Assembly (NCBI GenBank): GCA_025456425.1
Contig: JALOKP010000002.1
Location: forward strand, 1 to 64,000
Direction: 5' to 3'
Length of the DNA stretch: 64,000 nucleotides
Source: Acidobacteriota bacterium
Lineage (GTDB): Bacteria; Acidobacteriota; Polarisedimenticolia; J045
Numbering within the stretch: position 1 is the stretch's first letter; the number at the start of each line of letters is the position of its first letter. Shown in pieces: positions 9,511-18,081 of the stretch. Below the pieces are notes generated by a model. The model searched no databases. It saw nothing but the letters and a program-made list of their open reading frames with translations, and was not told where the DNA came from. The position numbers and the translations under genes are program-made.

Positions 9511-11034
9511 ATGGAAACGCGCACGATTCTCGAGCGCCTCGGCCTGTCCGGCGAGGTTCTCGAGGGGCTCGGCGGCGGCCGCGACCGCGAACCCGCGGCC
9601 GGCCCGCTCACCACCTCCCTCAACCCCTCCACCGGCGAGCCGATCGCGACGATCCGCACCGCGACGGCCGAGCAGGTCGAGCGCACCATCGGCCGCGCCC
9701 ACGAGACCTTCCTCTCCTGGCGGACCGTCCCCGCGCCGCGGCGCGGCGAACTGGTCCGCGAGCTGGGCAACGCGCTGCGCGCGAAGAAGGAGGCGCTCGG
9801 CGCGCTGGTCTCGCTGGAGATGGGCAAGATCGCCATCGAGGGCCAGGGCGAAGTCCAGGAGATGATCGACATCTGCGATTTCGCGGTCGGGCTGTCGCGC
9901 CAGCTCTACGGCCTCACGATGGCCAGCGAGCGTCCCAGCCACCACCTGCGCGAGATGTGGCACCCGCTCGGCGTGGTCGGGATCGTCAGCGCGTTCAACT
10001 TCCCGGTCGCGGTCTGGAGCTGGAACTCGGCGCTGGCCGCGGTCTGCGGCGACTCGATGGTCTGGAAGCCGGCCTCCGACACCCCGCTGACGGCGATCGC
10101 GGTCCAGAAGATCTGCGACGAGGTGATGGAGAAGCACGACGCCTGGGGCGTCTTCAACCTGGTGATCGGCCCCGGCCGCTCGGTCGGCGAGACGCTGGTC
10201 AAGGATCCGCGGATCCCGCTGATCTCCGCGACCGGCTCGTGCACGATGGGGCGCCGCATCGCCTCGGTCGTCAACGACCGCTTCGGCCGGATGATCCTCG
10301 AGCTGGGAGGGAACAACGCCCTCGCGGTGATGGACGATGCGGACCTCGACCTGGCGGTGCGCGCGGTGCTGTTCGGCGCGGTCGGGACCGCCGGTCAGCG
10401 CTGCACGACGACGCGCCGGCTGCTGCTCCAGAAGGGGATCGCCAGGCCGTTCCTGGAGCGGCTGGTCAAGGCCTACGCCCAGATCCGGATCGGCGACCCG
10501 CTCGATCCGGCGACGGTGATGGGCCCGCTGGTCAACGCCCAGGCGATCGACGACATGATGGCGGCGCTCGAGGTGGTCCGGAAGCAGGGGGGCGAGATCC
10601 TCTGCGGCGGACGGAAGCTCGACCGCCCGGGCTTCTTCGTCGAGCCGACGATCGTCAAGGCCCGCGCCGACATGCCGATCGTAGCCGAGGAGACCTTCGC
10701 GCCGATCCTCTACGCGATCGAGATCGCCGACGTCGACGAGGCGATCCGGGTCAACAACATGGTCCCGCAGGGTCTCTCCTCCGCGATCTTCACCAACAGC
10801 CTGCGCGACGCGGAGAAGTGGACCTCGGCCGCCGGCAGCGACTGTGGAATCGCCAACGTCAACGCCGGGACCTCGGGGGCCGAAATCGGCGGGGCCTTCG
10901 GCGGCGAAAAGGAGACCGGCGGCGGGCGCGAGGCCGGCTCCGACTCCTGGAAGGCCTACATGCGGCGCCAGACCTGCACGATCAACTTCGGGCGGGACCT
11001 GCCGCTGTCCCAGGGGATCCACTTCGGCGATTGA
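9511..11034 (+). CDS. Aldehyde dehydrogenase, ALDH7 (antiquitin-like) family
   Basis: 507 residues, full length. NAD-binding and catalytic signatures are intact: FNFPVAVWSWN, WKPASDTPL, ELGGNNALAV (general-base Glu), GTAGQRCTTTRRL (catalytic Cys) and the ALDH7-specific tail NAGTSGAEIGGAFGGEKETGGGRE-x-GSDSWK. Family members oxidise alpha-aminoadipic semialdehyde / piperideine-6-carboxylate in lysine catabolism, or related semialdehydes. No lysine-degradation partner is adjacent, so the substrate is inferred from family only. GGAGG lies 9 bases before the ATG. Monocistronic, closed by a strong hairpin. Confidence 0.92.
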   Translation: METRTILERLGLSGEVLEGLGGGRDREPAAGPLTTSLNPSTGEPIATIRTATAEQVERTIGRAHETFLSWRTVPAPRRGELVRELGNALRAKKEALGALVSLEMGKIAIEGQGEVQEMIDICDFAVGLSRQLYGLTMASERPSHHLREMWHPLGVVGIVSAFNFPVAVWSWNSALAAVCGDSMVWKPASDTPLTAIAVQKICDEVMEKHDAWGVFNLVIGPGRSVGETLVKDPRIPLISATGSCTMGRRIASVVNDRFGRMILELGGNNALAVMDDADLDLAVRAVLFGAVGTAGQRCTTTRRLLLQKGIARPFLERLVKAYAQIRIGDPLDPATVMGPLVNAQAIDDMMAALEVVRKQGGEILCGGRKLDRPGFFVEPTIVKARADMPIVAEETFAPILYAIEIADVDEAIRVNNMVPQGLSSAIFTNSLRDAEKWTSAAGSDCGIANVNAGTSGAEIGGAFGGEKETGGGREAGSDSWKAYMRRQTCTINFGRDLPLSQGIHFGD

Positions 11035-11040
11035 CCGCCC

Positions 11041-11065
11041 GGGAGGGGCCGGACCGGCCCCTCCC
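11041..11065 (+). terminator. Hairpin terminator after the ALDH gene
   Basis: Two 12-base arms (GGGAGGGGCCGG and its complement) around a single central A, starting 7 bases after the ALDH stop. The practical hairpin is a 10-bp stem with a 5-base loop. No long U-run follows, as is common in very GC-rich genomes. Confidence 0.65.
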
Positions 11066-11169
11066 GCCTCCCGTTTCCAACCCGCGGCCGTCCCGGTTGC
11101 GGGAGGCCTGGGCCGGCCCCCCGGCCTTGGCGGACGAACGGGTCCGGAAACTAGGTTAGGATGGTGAGA

Positions 11170-11196
11170 GGCGGTGCCCACGCGCGGGGCACCGCC
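11170..11196 (+). promoter_or_regulatory. Hairpin in the infC leader
   Basis: Perfect 10-bp stem GGCGGTGCCC/GGGCACCGCC with a 7-base loop, about 60 bases upstream of the infC start. It could be a leader attenuator or autoregulatory structure; IF3 operons are often translationally autoregulated, but the specific role here is unproven. Confidence 0.45.
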
Positions 11197-11258
11197 GCGG
11201 CATCCGGAGGGTCCGGGCGCCGCCGGGGCCGCGCAGAACGGAGGCAAGACCCCCCGGG

Positions 11259-11837
11259 ATGAGCCCAGAGCATCAGGAACGTCACGATCTCCCGCAGGTT
11301 CGCATCAACGAACGGATTCACTTCTCTCCCGTCCGCCTGATCGACGAAGAAGGTGGCCAGGTCGGCATCGTCCCCGTCGAGGACGCGCTGCGCATGGCGC
11401 AGGAACGCGGGCTGGACCTCGTCGAAGTCGCCCCCGACGCCCGTCCCGTAGTCTGCCGGATCATGGACTTCGGGCGCTTCCGCTTCGAGCAGCAGAAGAA
11501 GGCCCGGGCCGCGAGCAAGAAACAGCACACGGTCGAGATCAAGCAGATCAAGTATCGCCCGGCGATCGACGACCACGACTTCGAGACCAAGACGAAGAAG
11601 GTCCGCGACTTCCTCTCCGAGGGTCACAAGGTCCGCGTGACGGTCATGTTCCGCCGCCGGGACATGCGCCGGCCGGAGAACGGCCAGCGCGTGCTGCAGC
11701 AGGTGATCGACACGGTGCAGGATGTCGGACAGGTCGAGGACCGCTCGCGGATGGACACCGGCCGCGACCTCTCGGTCACGATCGCGCCCGCGAAGAAAGC
11801 GGAAACGCCCGCCAAGGGAAGCGAGGCCCGGGCGTAG
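11259..11837 (+). CDS. infC: Translation initiation factor IF-3
   Basis: 192 residues. The N-domain opens with VRINERI and VRLIDEEGGQVGIVP, followed by ALRMAQERGLDLVEVAPDARPVVCRIMDFG. The basic linker and C-domain (IKQIKYRPAIDDHDFETK, VRVTVMFRRRDM) are intact, with a short Ala/Lys-rich tail. IF3 binds the 30S subunit and checks start-codon selection. The start is ATG, but the nearest GGAGG is about 14 bases upstream, so the ribosome site is poor. In most bacteria rpmI and rplT follow infC; here a convergent unrelated operon follows after 19 bases, so the usual cluster is split. Confidence 0.96.
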   Translation: MSPEHQERHDLPQVRINERIHFSPVRLIDEEGGQVGIVPVEDALRMAQERGLDLVEVAPDARPVVCRIMDFGRFRFEQQKKARAASKKQHTVEIKQIKYRPAIDDHDFETKTKKVRDFLSEGHKVRVTVMFRRRDMRRPENGQRVLQQVIDTVQDVGQVEDRSRMDTGRDLSVTIAPAKKAETPAKGSEARA

Positions 11838-11856
11838 CCGCGGAACGCCCGCCGCC

Positions 11857-13566
11857 TCAGCGGCCGGGCGACCCCGCGGCCTGGGCCACCATCCGTCCCG
11901 CTTCCGCACCGGCGGCGCGGAAGCGCTCGAGTTCTGCCCGGTCGATCCGCGCCAGCAGGGCCGTCGCGCCGGCAGTGTCGCCCGACACGCGCTGGATCCA
12001 GGCCGCGACGAGCAGCCAGGCCGGGCTGCGTTCCCCCTCCGGGATCCGCTCGAGCAATCCGCGAGCGGCCGCGAACTGGCCGGCCCCGGCGGCGCGCGCC
12101 GCGGCGCGGAGGTCGGCCACGGCGGCCAACCGGACCAGCCCGCCGGCCTCGGCCAGCAGCGCCTCGAGCGCGCGGGCGTCCGGCTCGGCGCGACAGGCCC
12201 GCTCGTCGGGACCGGCCCGGCCGAGCGTCCGACGCGCCGCGTCGAGGTCCTCGGGGTCGCGCTCGCCCAGCGGGCGACAGGCGGCGCGGTGCAGCGCCAC
12301 GAACAGCCGGCGCTGGAAGTTGAGCCGCGCGGTCTCGCCATCCAGCGCGCGCGCCTCGCGCGCCAGCCCGGACGGGTCGTCGCCCGTGAACGCGGCCGCC
12401 TCGCGCGCCAGCGCCGCGAGGGCCGACCCGGAGGCGGCGGTCGGACCCGGCGTGTCGGGCGCGGGGGTCTCGGCCCGCGCCGCGGCCGCCCCCGCCGTGC
12501 GCCCGCGTTTCCCCTTGCGGCCGGTCTCGGCGGCCGCCACGCGGGCCTCACCCGCGAGCGGCGGCGCGATCGGCGCGGGCGGCTCGAGGACCGCCGCCAG
12601 CCGTGCCATCGCGTCGATCGCCGGCGCGCTCACGCCGAATTGCCGGCCGCCGGCATCGGAGCGGGCCAGCGCGCCCAGTTCGCGCGCCAGGCGGTCGGCC
12701 CCGGCCGGGTCGGCCACCGGCTTGCCGCGGCGGGCCCGTTCGGCCGGCAGGCGCCGGCCCAGGCACTCGAGAGCGCTCGGCGCGATCTCGCGCACAAGGT
12801 AGCCGCGCCACTGGTCCTCGAGCAGCTCGCCCCGCAGCAATTCCGCACCGCAGCCCTGCGGCACGCCGCCCAGCGGACTCCAGGCGTGGACGACGATCCG
12901 CCGCAGCTCGCCCAACGCGGGCTGCGCGGCGATCCAGCGCTGGCGCTGGGCATAGCGCAGCAGCGCCGCGCGCCGGCCGGCGAGCTGGTCGGCACCGGCC
13001 GACGCCACCCCGGAGGCGCGAGCGGCCGCGACCAGCACCCGGGTCTCGCGGTCGGCGGAGCCGCCGAGCACCGGCCCGGCGTCGATGTCGGGGACCCGCG
13101 CCGCGAACGCCAGCGCCGCGCGCCCGGCATCGAGGTCCGACTGCCGCCGGTCGGCTTCCCAGGTCGCGTACTCCTCGCCCTGCAGTCCGCAGGTCCCGCC
13201 GGCCGCCAGCCGGTCCGCCACCCGGACCAGCCGGGCCACCGCCTGCTCGCGCTCGGCCTCGCTCGCCGCCGGCCAGGCCTGCAGCAGCGCGCCGCGCGCG
13301 CCGAGCCAGGCGCAGCGCAGATCGTCGTCACAGTCCGCGATCTTCTCGGCGCGCTCACGGCAGCGTCCCGGGAGCTTGCCCAGCGCGGCCGCCGCAGCGG
13401 CCGGGAGCGGTGCGCCGTCGAGCACGGCGCCCAAGTCCGCCTGGCGCAGCGGTGCGGCCGCCTCGCGATCGGCGGCCGACTTGCCGGAGAGCGAGATCGC
13501 CGCGGCGGGCGCGCCGGCGAGCAGCGCCAGCGCGGTCGCGGCCAGGATGCGTCGCAGGGTCGTCAT
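11857..13566 (-). CDS. Exported protein paired with a membrane pseudokinase
   Basis: 569 residues with a signal peptide ending AGAPAAAIS. The rest is mostly alpha-helical and Ala/Arg/Glu-rich, with scattered cysteines (GRCRERAEKIADCDDDLRCAWL, GTCGL, PQGCGAELL) that could form disulfides. A low-complexity Ala/Pro hinge near residue 355 separates two helical halves. No enzymatic motif is recognised. The start ATG overlaps the stop of the upstream pseudokinase gene (ATGA), so the two are surely co-translated, and the exported location matches that partner's extracytoplasmic domain. Confidence 0.7.
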   Translation of the reverse strand: MTTLRRILAATALALLAGAPAAAISLSGKSAADREAAAPLRQADLGAVLDGAPLPAAAAAALGKLPGRCRERAEKIADCDDDLRCAWLGARGALLQAWPAASEAEREQAVARLVRVADRLAAGGTCGLQGEEYATWEADRRQSDLDAGRAALAFAARVPDIDAGPVLGGSADRETRVLVAAARASGVASAGADQLAGRRAALLRYAQRQRWIAAQPALGELRRIVVHAWSPLGGVPQGCGAELLRGELLEDQWRGYLVREIAPSALECLGRRLPAERARRGKPVADPAGADRLARELGALARSDAGGRQFGVSAPAIDAMARLAAVLEPPAPIAPPLAGEARVAAAETGRKGKRGRTAGAAAARAETPAPDTPGPTAASGSALAALAREAAAFTGDDPSGLAREARALDGETARLNFQRRLFVALHRAACRPLGERDPEDLDAARRTLGRAGPDERACRAEPDARALEALLAEAGGLVRLAAVADLRAAARAAGAGQFAAARGLLERIPEGERSPAWLLVAAWIQRVSGDTAGATALLARIDRAELERFRAAGAEAGRMVAQAAGSPGR

Positions 13567-14984
13567 CGAGCCTCCTGCCGTGCCCGCGCGTCGGCCGCGA
13601 CGAGTTGCTCCACCGCGCGCGCCGCGTCGTTGGCCCCCAGCCGCAGCCCGCTGCGGTAGCTCGCCGCCGCGCGGTCGAGCGCGACCAGCGTGCTCTTCAA
13701 CCGGGTCGCGAGGGCCGGGTCTTCCCGCCGCTGCGCCACCTCCTCCAGCTCGGCGAGCGCGCCACGCGCCAGCTGGTCGGCCTCCTGCGGCACGCCCCCC
13801 TGCGCCACCGCGTCGCGCTTCTGCGCGACGAGCCGCTCGCGCTCCTGCTGGACCATCCGGTCGAGGTGGCTGGCGATCAGCCCGTCGATCCACGCGCCGC
13901 GCTGACCGTTCTCGCGCTGTTCAGCCAGCCAGATCGCCGCGCCGCGCTCGCCGTCGCGTGCGGCGCGCATCATCGCCTCGGTGCGGGCCTTCCCTTCCTC
14001 GGGTGACGGGCGCAGCGCGCCCAGCACGAGGATGACGACCAGCCCCAGCGCCGCCACCCCCGCTCCTCCCGCCGCCAGCATCCGGCGCGACGGCAGCCGG
14101 CCCCCACCGACCAGGCGGTGGGCCTGCTTGCGCGCCTGCTGCATCAGCGGCCCGGCCTCGTCTTCCGAGGCGCCCAGCCGGATCGCCTCGCGACAGGCTC
14201 CGACCGCGCCGAGCGGATCACCCGCCTGGAGCATCGCCGCCGCCTGGTCGAGGTGCGTGAGGACCTTGCGCTCGAGCCGCGCCAGCGCGTCGGCCGCGCG
14301 CCGGGCGTCGGGGTGCTCGTCCGACCCGCCCCCCTGCCGCCAGTGCTCGATCGCCTGCCGCAGCCCCGGCAGATGGTCGGCGCGGGTGGCGGCGCGCAGC
14401 GCCGCTGCCTCGGGGCTCTGGTCGACGACCAGCGGCCCGGTGAGGGACGGCTCGTCGGGCGCACGCTCGCGCACGCCGGCCGCGGACGCGAGCGCGGAGA
14501 GCGCGGCCTGGTCCTGGCTGACGCGGTCCCGGGTGTCGTCGCCGACCAGTCCCCAGCCCGCGACCGACACTCCTTCCGCGCCGCACACCACGCGGTCGGC
14601 GGCGAGCAGGCCGTGGACCCAGCCTCGCTGGTGGGCCTGCCCGACCCGCTTCTTCAACTCCCCCAGCGCCCCGAGCGCGGCGCCGGCGCCCTGGGCGATC
14701 CGGTCGGAGAGGCGCTCGCCGTCGGGGACCTCGTCCAGCACGACCCGGCCGTAGGTCTCGTCGCGCAGGACGCGCCGGACCGTCCCCCAGAGCGCCTCCT
14801 GGTCGACCTCGAGGGCCGGCGCCGGGGCGCTCTCGGGCAGGAAGAAGACGATCGCCACGCCGCGGCCCGACCCGCGTGCCAGGCCGGCAGGGATCCCACC
14901 GAGCGTTTCGAGCATGCTCACCAGCGTCCAGTTGCCCGCGATCGTCGCGCCGGGCGCGAGTTCCAGGGTGGTTTCGGTCGGCAC
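13563..14984 (-). CDS. Membrane-anchored pseudokinase-like protein
   Basis: 473 residues. The N-terminal 250 residues have the outline of a bacterial Ser/Thr kinase: a short N-lobe, then QRGWVHGLLAADRVVCGAEGVSVAGWGLVGDD. In that stretch the catalytic HRD-x-K-x-x-N loop is replaced by HGLLAADRV and DFG by GWG, so phosphotransfer is not expected. A helical segment with a TPR-like repeat (AAAMLQAGDPLGAVGACREAIRLG) and one transmembrane helix (about 306-328) follow. The C-terminal 150 residues are helical and should lie in the periplasm. GTG start with GGAGG five bases upstream. It forms a two-gene operon with the exported protein at 11857-13566. Confidence 0.7.
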   Translation of the reverse strand: MPTETTLELAPGATIAGNWTLVSMLETLGGIPAGLARGSGRGVAIVFFLPESAPAPALEVDQEALWGTVRRVLRDETYGRVVLDEVPDGERLSDRIAQGAGAALGALGELKKRVGQAHQRGWVHGLLAADRVVCGAEGVSVAGWGLVGDDTRDRVSQDQAALSALASAAGVRERAPDEPSLTGPLVVDQSPEAAALRAATRADHLPGLRQAIEHWRQGGGSDEHPDARRAADALARLERKVLTHLDQAAAMLQAGDPLGAVGACREAIRLGASEDEAGPLMQQARKQAHRLVGGGRLPSRRMLAAGGAGVAALGLVVILVLGALRPSPEEGKARTEAMMRAARDGERGAAIWLAEQRENGQRGAWIDGLIASHLDRMVQQERERLVAQKRDAVAQGGVPQEADQLARGALAELEEVAQRREDPALATRLKSTLVALDRAAASYRSGLRLGANDAARAVEQLVAADARARQEAR

Positions 14985-15042
14985 ACGGACCTCCGGCGTG
15001 GGCTGAATCCGGGGCGGAATATAGGTTTCGGCCGGGCCCGGG

Positions 15043-16491
15043 TCAGCGGTCGGCGATCGTGGCCACGAGGGACCGCGAGGCCTCGGGGTGGCGCTGCCGC
15101 ACCAGCCGGATCCCGGCCGGGAGCTTCCCGAAGGCTGCGGCCTCCCCGATCGCGACCGCCCGCCCCCCCTGGGCCGCCAGCCAGGCCGGCAGGTCGGCCC
15201 GCGCGAGGTCCGGCGCGAAGCGCTCGTCGTCCTTCTTCATCCGGGTGGTTACCAGCGGCTGCCGCAGGTAGAAGGCCAGACCCGGCGGGTAGCGGGCCTG
15301 CAGCACCAGCACCGGCGTCTCCGGGCCGGCGCCGAGGAGTTCCAACTCCTCCCGCGCGGCCTGCGCGACCCCGGCCGAGTGGCGCACGCTCGAGCTGAAG
15401 CGCTCCGGCTCGCGGCGCAGTTCGACCAGCGCGGCGGCAAGGAGGGTCAGGGTCAGGACCGCGGCGGCGCGGCGGTGCGGGTTCCACGCGGCGAACCGCT
15501 GGGCCGCGAGCGCGCCGCCCGGGGCGGCGAGCCCGAGCACGAGCGGCACGGTGTAGAACGGCATCCGGCTGCGGCTCAGCGTGAAGACCGCGAGCCCGGC
15601 CAGGATCCAGCCGACGAGCAGCCGCTGCAGTGCGCGCCCGCCGTCCCCCTCCGGCGGCCGCCGCAGCGCGGCGAGCCCCCACGGCGTCCACGGCAGCGCG
15701 CCGCCGACCAGCGTGAGCAGCGGGAGCCAGGCCGCGCCGCCCCGCTCGAAACGATCGGTGAAGAAGCGGTCGACGACTTCCGTGGAAACGAAGGTCCCGA
15801 GGCGCGAGGGATCGACCGCCACCACCGCCGCGTACCACCCCAGCCCGACGACGGCGAAGGCCAGGGCCGATCCGGCGTCGATCCAGCGCTCGCCGCGCCG
15901 CGCGCCGGCGCGCAGCGGCCAGGCCAGCGCGACGCCCGCCAGCGGCAGCAGCCCGGGCGGCCCCTTGGCCAGGAAGGCGGCGCCGAGCGCGAGCCACATC
16001 CAGCGCACCGCGGTGCGGCGCAGCGACGGCTCGGTCAGCGCGCGCGCCGCGCACGCGACCGCCGCCGCGTCGGCCGCGGCGAGGACGGCGTCGGTCGACA
16101 GCACGCTGGCGGCGGCGTACGGCAGGAGCGCCGTCCCCAGCGCGAGCCCCGCGCCCAGCCCCGCCGCCTCGCTCCCGCCCCAGCGGCGCCCGAGCGCAGC
16201 GGCCGCGACGATCGCAATCGTGAAGGCGAGGGCCTGTCCGGCGCGCGCGCCCCACTCGTTCTGGCCGAGAAGGGCCATCCCCGAAGCCGACAGCCAGTAG
16301 GTCAGAGGCGGCTTGGTCAGGTGGGGGCGTCCGTCCAGCGTCGGCATCCACGGCTGGCGCGCGACCAGCATCTCGCGCGCCGCCTCGCCGTAACGCCCCT
16401 CGTCCGGGTCGTTCAGCGGGCGCGTTCCGAGACCGAGCAGGCTCCAGCCGAGCGCGACGAGGACCAGCAGCCCCGCGCGCCGGCCCTTCAC
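15043..16491 (-). CDS. ArnT-like GT-C glycosyltransferase (GT39/GT83-type)
   Basis: 482 residues, polytopic membrane protein. The acidic first extracytoplasmic loop DPDEGRYGEAAREM and the KPPLTYWL motif are the signatures of the ArnT/PMT group, which transfers a sugar from a polyprenyl-phosphate donor on the periplasmic side. About ten hydrophobic helices follow, then a soluble C-terminal domain (TPVLVLQARYPPGLAFYL). The acceptor is unknown; lipid A or a protein are the family options. Its GTG start overlaps the hemH stop by 4 bases, so it is co-transcribed with ferrochelatase, a pairing with no obvious biochemical reason. Confidence 0.85.
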   Translation of the reverse strand: MKGRRAGLLVLVALGWSLLGLGTRPLNDPDEGRYGEAAREMLVARQPWMPTLDGRPHLTKPPLTYWLSASGMALLGQNEWGARAGQALAFTIAIVAAAALGRRWGGSEAAGLGAGLALGTALLPYAAASVLSTDAVLAAADAAAVACAARALTEPSLRRTAVRWMWLALGAAFLAKGPPGLLPLAGVALAWPLRAGARRGERWIDAGSALAFAVVGLGWYAAVVAVDPSRLGTFVSTEVVDRFFTDRFERGGAAWLPLLTLVGGALPWTPWGLAALRRPPEGDGGRALQRLLVGWILAGLAVFTLSRSRMPFYTVPLVLGLAAPGGALAAQRFAAWNPHRRAAAVLTLTLLAAALVELRREPERFSSSVRHSAGVAQAAREELELLGAGPETPVLVLQARYPPGLAFYLRQPLVTTRMKKDDERFAPDLARADLPAWLAAQGGRAVAIGEAAAFGKLPAGIRLVRQRHPEASRSLVATIADR

Positions 16492-17474
16492 GCGCGCGCC
16501 GCCCGGGTCTGCTCGAATCGGGCAGCCAGCGCCTCGATCAGCGCGGGGTGGTCGGAGACCGCCGGCACGCGGACGAATTGCTCGCCGCCGGCGTGGCGGA
16601 ACAGCTCGGCCCCCTGCCCGCCGATCTCCTCGATCGTCTCGAGCCCCTCGGTCAGGAACCCGGGCGTGACCACCGCCACGCCGCGCTCGCCGCGCCGCGG
16701 CAAGGCCTCGAGCGTCGCCGCGGTCGCGGGTCCGAGCCAGCGCTCCGGGCCGAAGCGCGACTGGTAGGCGAGCGTGGCGCGGGCCGGGTCCCAGCCGAGC
16801 CGCGCCAGCAGCGCCGCGTGCGTGCGGCGGCAGTCGGCCTGGTAGCACCCCTTCTCTCTGCGGTCGTAGCGCTCCGGGATCCCGTGGAACGAGACCAGCA
16901 GGTGGCCCGGGCGACCGCCCGCCGCGGCAAAGGCCGCCTCGCATCGCGCGGCCTGGGCCTCGACGAGGCCCGGGTCGTCGGGAGCGAGCAGCGCGCGGCG
17001 CACGCGCTCCGGGGCGCGGGGCGCCGCGCTCGCCGCCGCCTGCTGCGCCGCGAGCCGCAGGATCGTGCCGGTCGCGGACGAGGTGCGATGCGCGTAGAGC
17101 GGCAGCAGGACGACCTCGCGCTCGCCTTCGGCCAGCCCTCGCTCGAGCTCCGCAGCCAGCGACGGCTGCCCGTAGCGGTACGCGACCCGGACCTCGGCCG
17201 CGGCCCCCAGCCGCGCCGCGAGCGCCGCGGCCACCCGCCGCGTCTCGACCGCGAGCGGGGACCCCTCCGGGGTCCAGATCATCCGGTAGAGCTCGGCCAC
17301 GCGCGCCGGGCGGCGCCGCAGGATCACGCCTCGCAGCAGCGGCTGCCAGAACCACCGGGGGTAGTCGACGACGTCGGGGTCGGACAGAAACTCGGCAAGA
17401 AAGCGGCGCACCGCGTCCGCGTCGGGACGCTCCGGGGTGCCCAGGTTCACGACGAGCGCGAGCGGTCGGTCCAT
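16488..17474 (-). CDS. hemH: Ferrochelatase (protohaem or coprohaem ferrochelatase)
   Basis: Inserts Fe2+ into the porphyrin ring, the end of haem synthesis. 328 residues. The N-terminus LALVVNLGTPERPDADAVRRFLAEFLSDPDVVDYP is typical, the catalytic histidine lies in LLVSFHGIPERYDRREKGCY, and the acidic metal-site motif is TPGFLTEGLETIEEI. ATG start without a clear Shine-Dalgarno. Overlaps the downstream glycosyltransferase by 4 bp. hemE and the oxidative steps are not in this window, so I cannot tell from context whether the substrate is protoporphyrin or coproporphyrin. Confidence 0.94.
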   Translation of the reverse strand: MDRPLALVVNLGTPERPDADAVRRFLAEFLSDPDVVDYPRWFWQPLLRGVILRRRPARVAELYRMIWTPEGSPLAVETRRVAAALAARLGAAAEVRVAYRYGQPSLAAELERGLAEGEREVVLLPLYAHRTSSATGTILRLAAQQAAASAAPRAPERVRRALLAPDDPGLVEAQAARCEAAFAAAGGRPGHLLVSFHGIPERYDRREKGCYQADCRRTHAALLARLGWDPARATLAYQSRFGPERWLGPATAATLEALPRRGERGVAVVTPGFLTEGLETIEEIGGQGAELFRHAGGEQFVRVPAVSDHPALIEALAARFEQTRAARA

Positions 17475-17544
17475 GCGTCGAAGTGCGGGGCCGACGCGGC
17501 TGCGGCCGCTCGACCCGGCCCGCGCATCATGCCATTCTCGCGCC

Positions 17545-18057
17545 GTGCGTGCCCTTGCGACGTGGACCGTGCTGCTCGCAGCCGGCGCCGTTCTTGCCGG
17601 CTGCGAGCGGGCCGCGGAGCCGCCGCCCGCCGCGCTGGCTCCGCGGCTGCCCGCTGATGGCGCCCCGTCCGCTGCCCTCCCCGCGGCGGAGCCCGCCCGG
17701 GCCATCCCGCCGACCGGCGCGCCGATTCCGCCCGCGCTCCCCGCTCCGGCGTGGCCGAAGGGGCTGGCGCTGCGGCGCAGCGGTGTGCTGGGGGGCGCCA
17801 CCGCGCCCGCGGCGTGGTACGAACTCGCGGCCGAGAACACCGGCGCGGTCGACGCCGCGCGGCGCACGCTGGCCGCGCTGACTGCGGCCGCCGGCGACGG
17901 CGCACTCTCGGACCTCGCGGCGGGCCCGGACGGGAAGACGGCGATCGGGCAGGTGCGCGGACCGCGACTGTCGGCGGTCGTGGCGGCGTCGGACGAGGGA
18001 CGCGGCACGCTCGTGCGCGTCACGCTCGAGCCGCTCGGGGCGCCGCTGCCACGGTAA
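17545..18057 (+). CDS. Small lipoprotein of unknown function
   Basis: 170 residues. Signal peptide with lipobox VLAGC (Cys about residue 19), a proline/alanine-rich linker of about 50 residues, then a compact domain (LALRRSGVLGGATAPAAWYELAAENTGAVDAARRTLAALTAAAG, ending GTLVRVTLEPLG) that could be a small alpha/beta fold. Start GTG chosen because it gives a signal peptide; no obvious ribosome site. Divergent from hemH (71-base gap) and convergent with the SWIM gene. Confidence 0.62.
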   Translation: MRALATWTVLLAAGAVLAGCERAAEPPPAALAPRLPADGAPSAALPAAEPARAIPPTGAPIPPALPAPAWPKGLALRRSGVLGGATAPAAWYELAAENTGAVDAARRTLAALTAAAGDGALSDLAAGPDGKTAIGQVRGPRLSAVVAASDEGRGTLVRVTLEPLGAPLPR

Positions 18058-18081
18058 CGGCCCGCCGCGGGGTGTTCCCGC

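Noticed and set aside
11100..11166. Sigma-70 promoter for infC (TTGGCG and TAGGTT)
   Set aside because: Spacer is about 19 bases and both hexamers are poor; too weak to list as a feature.
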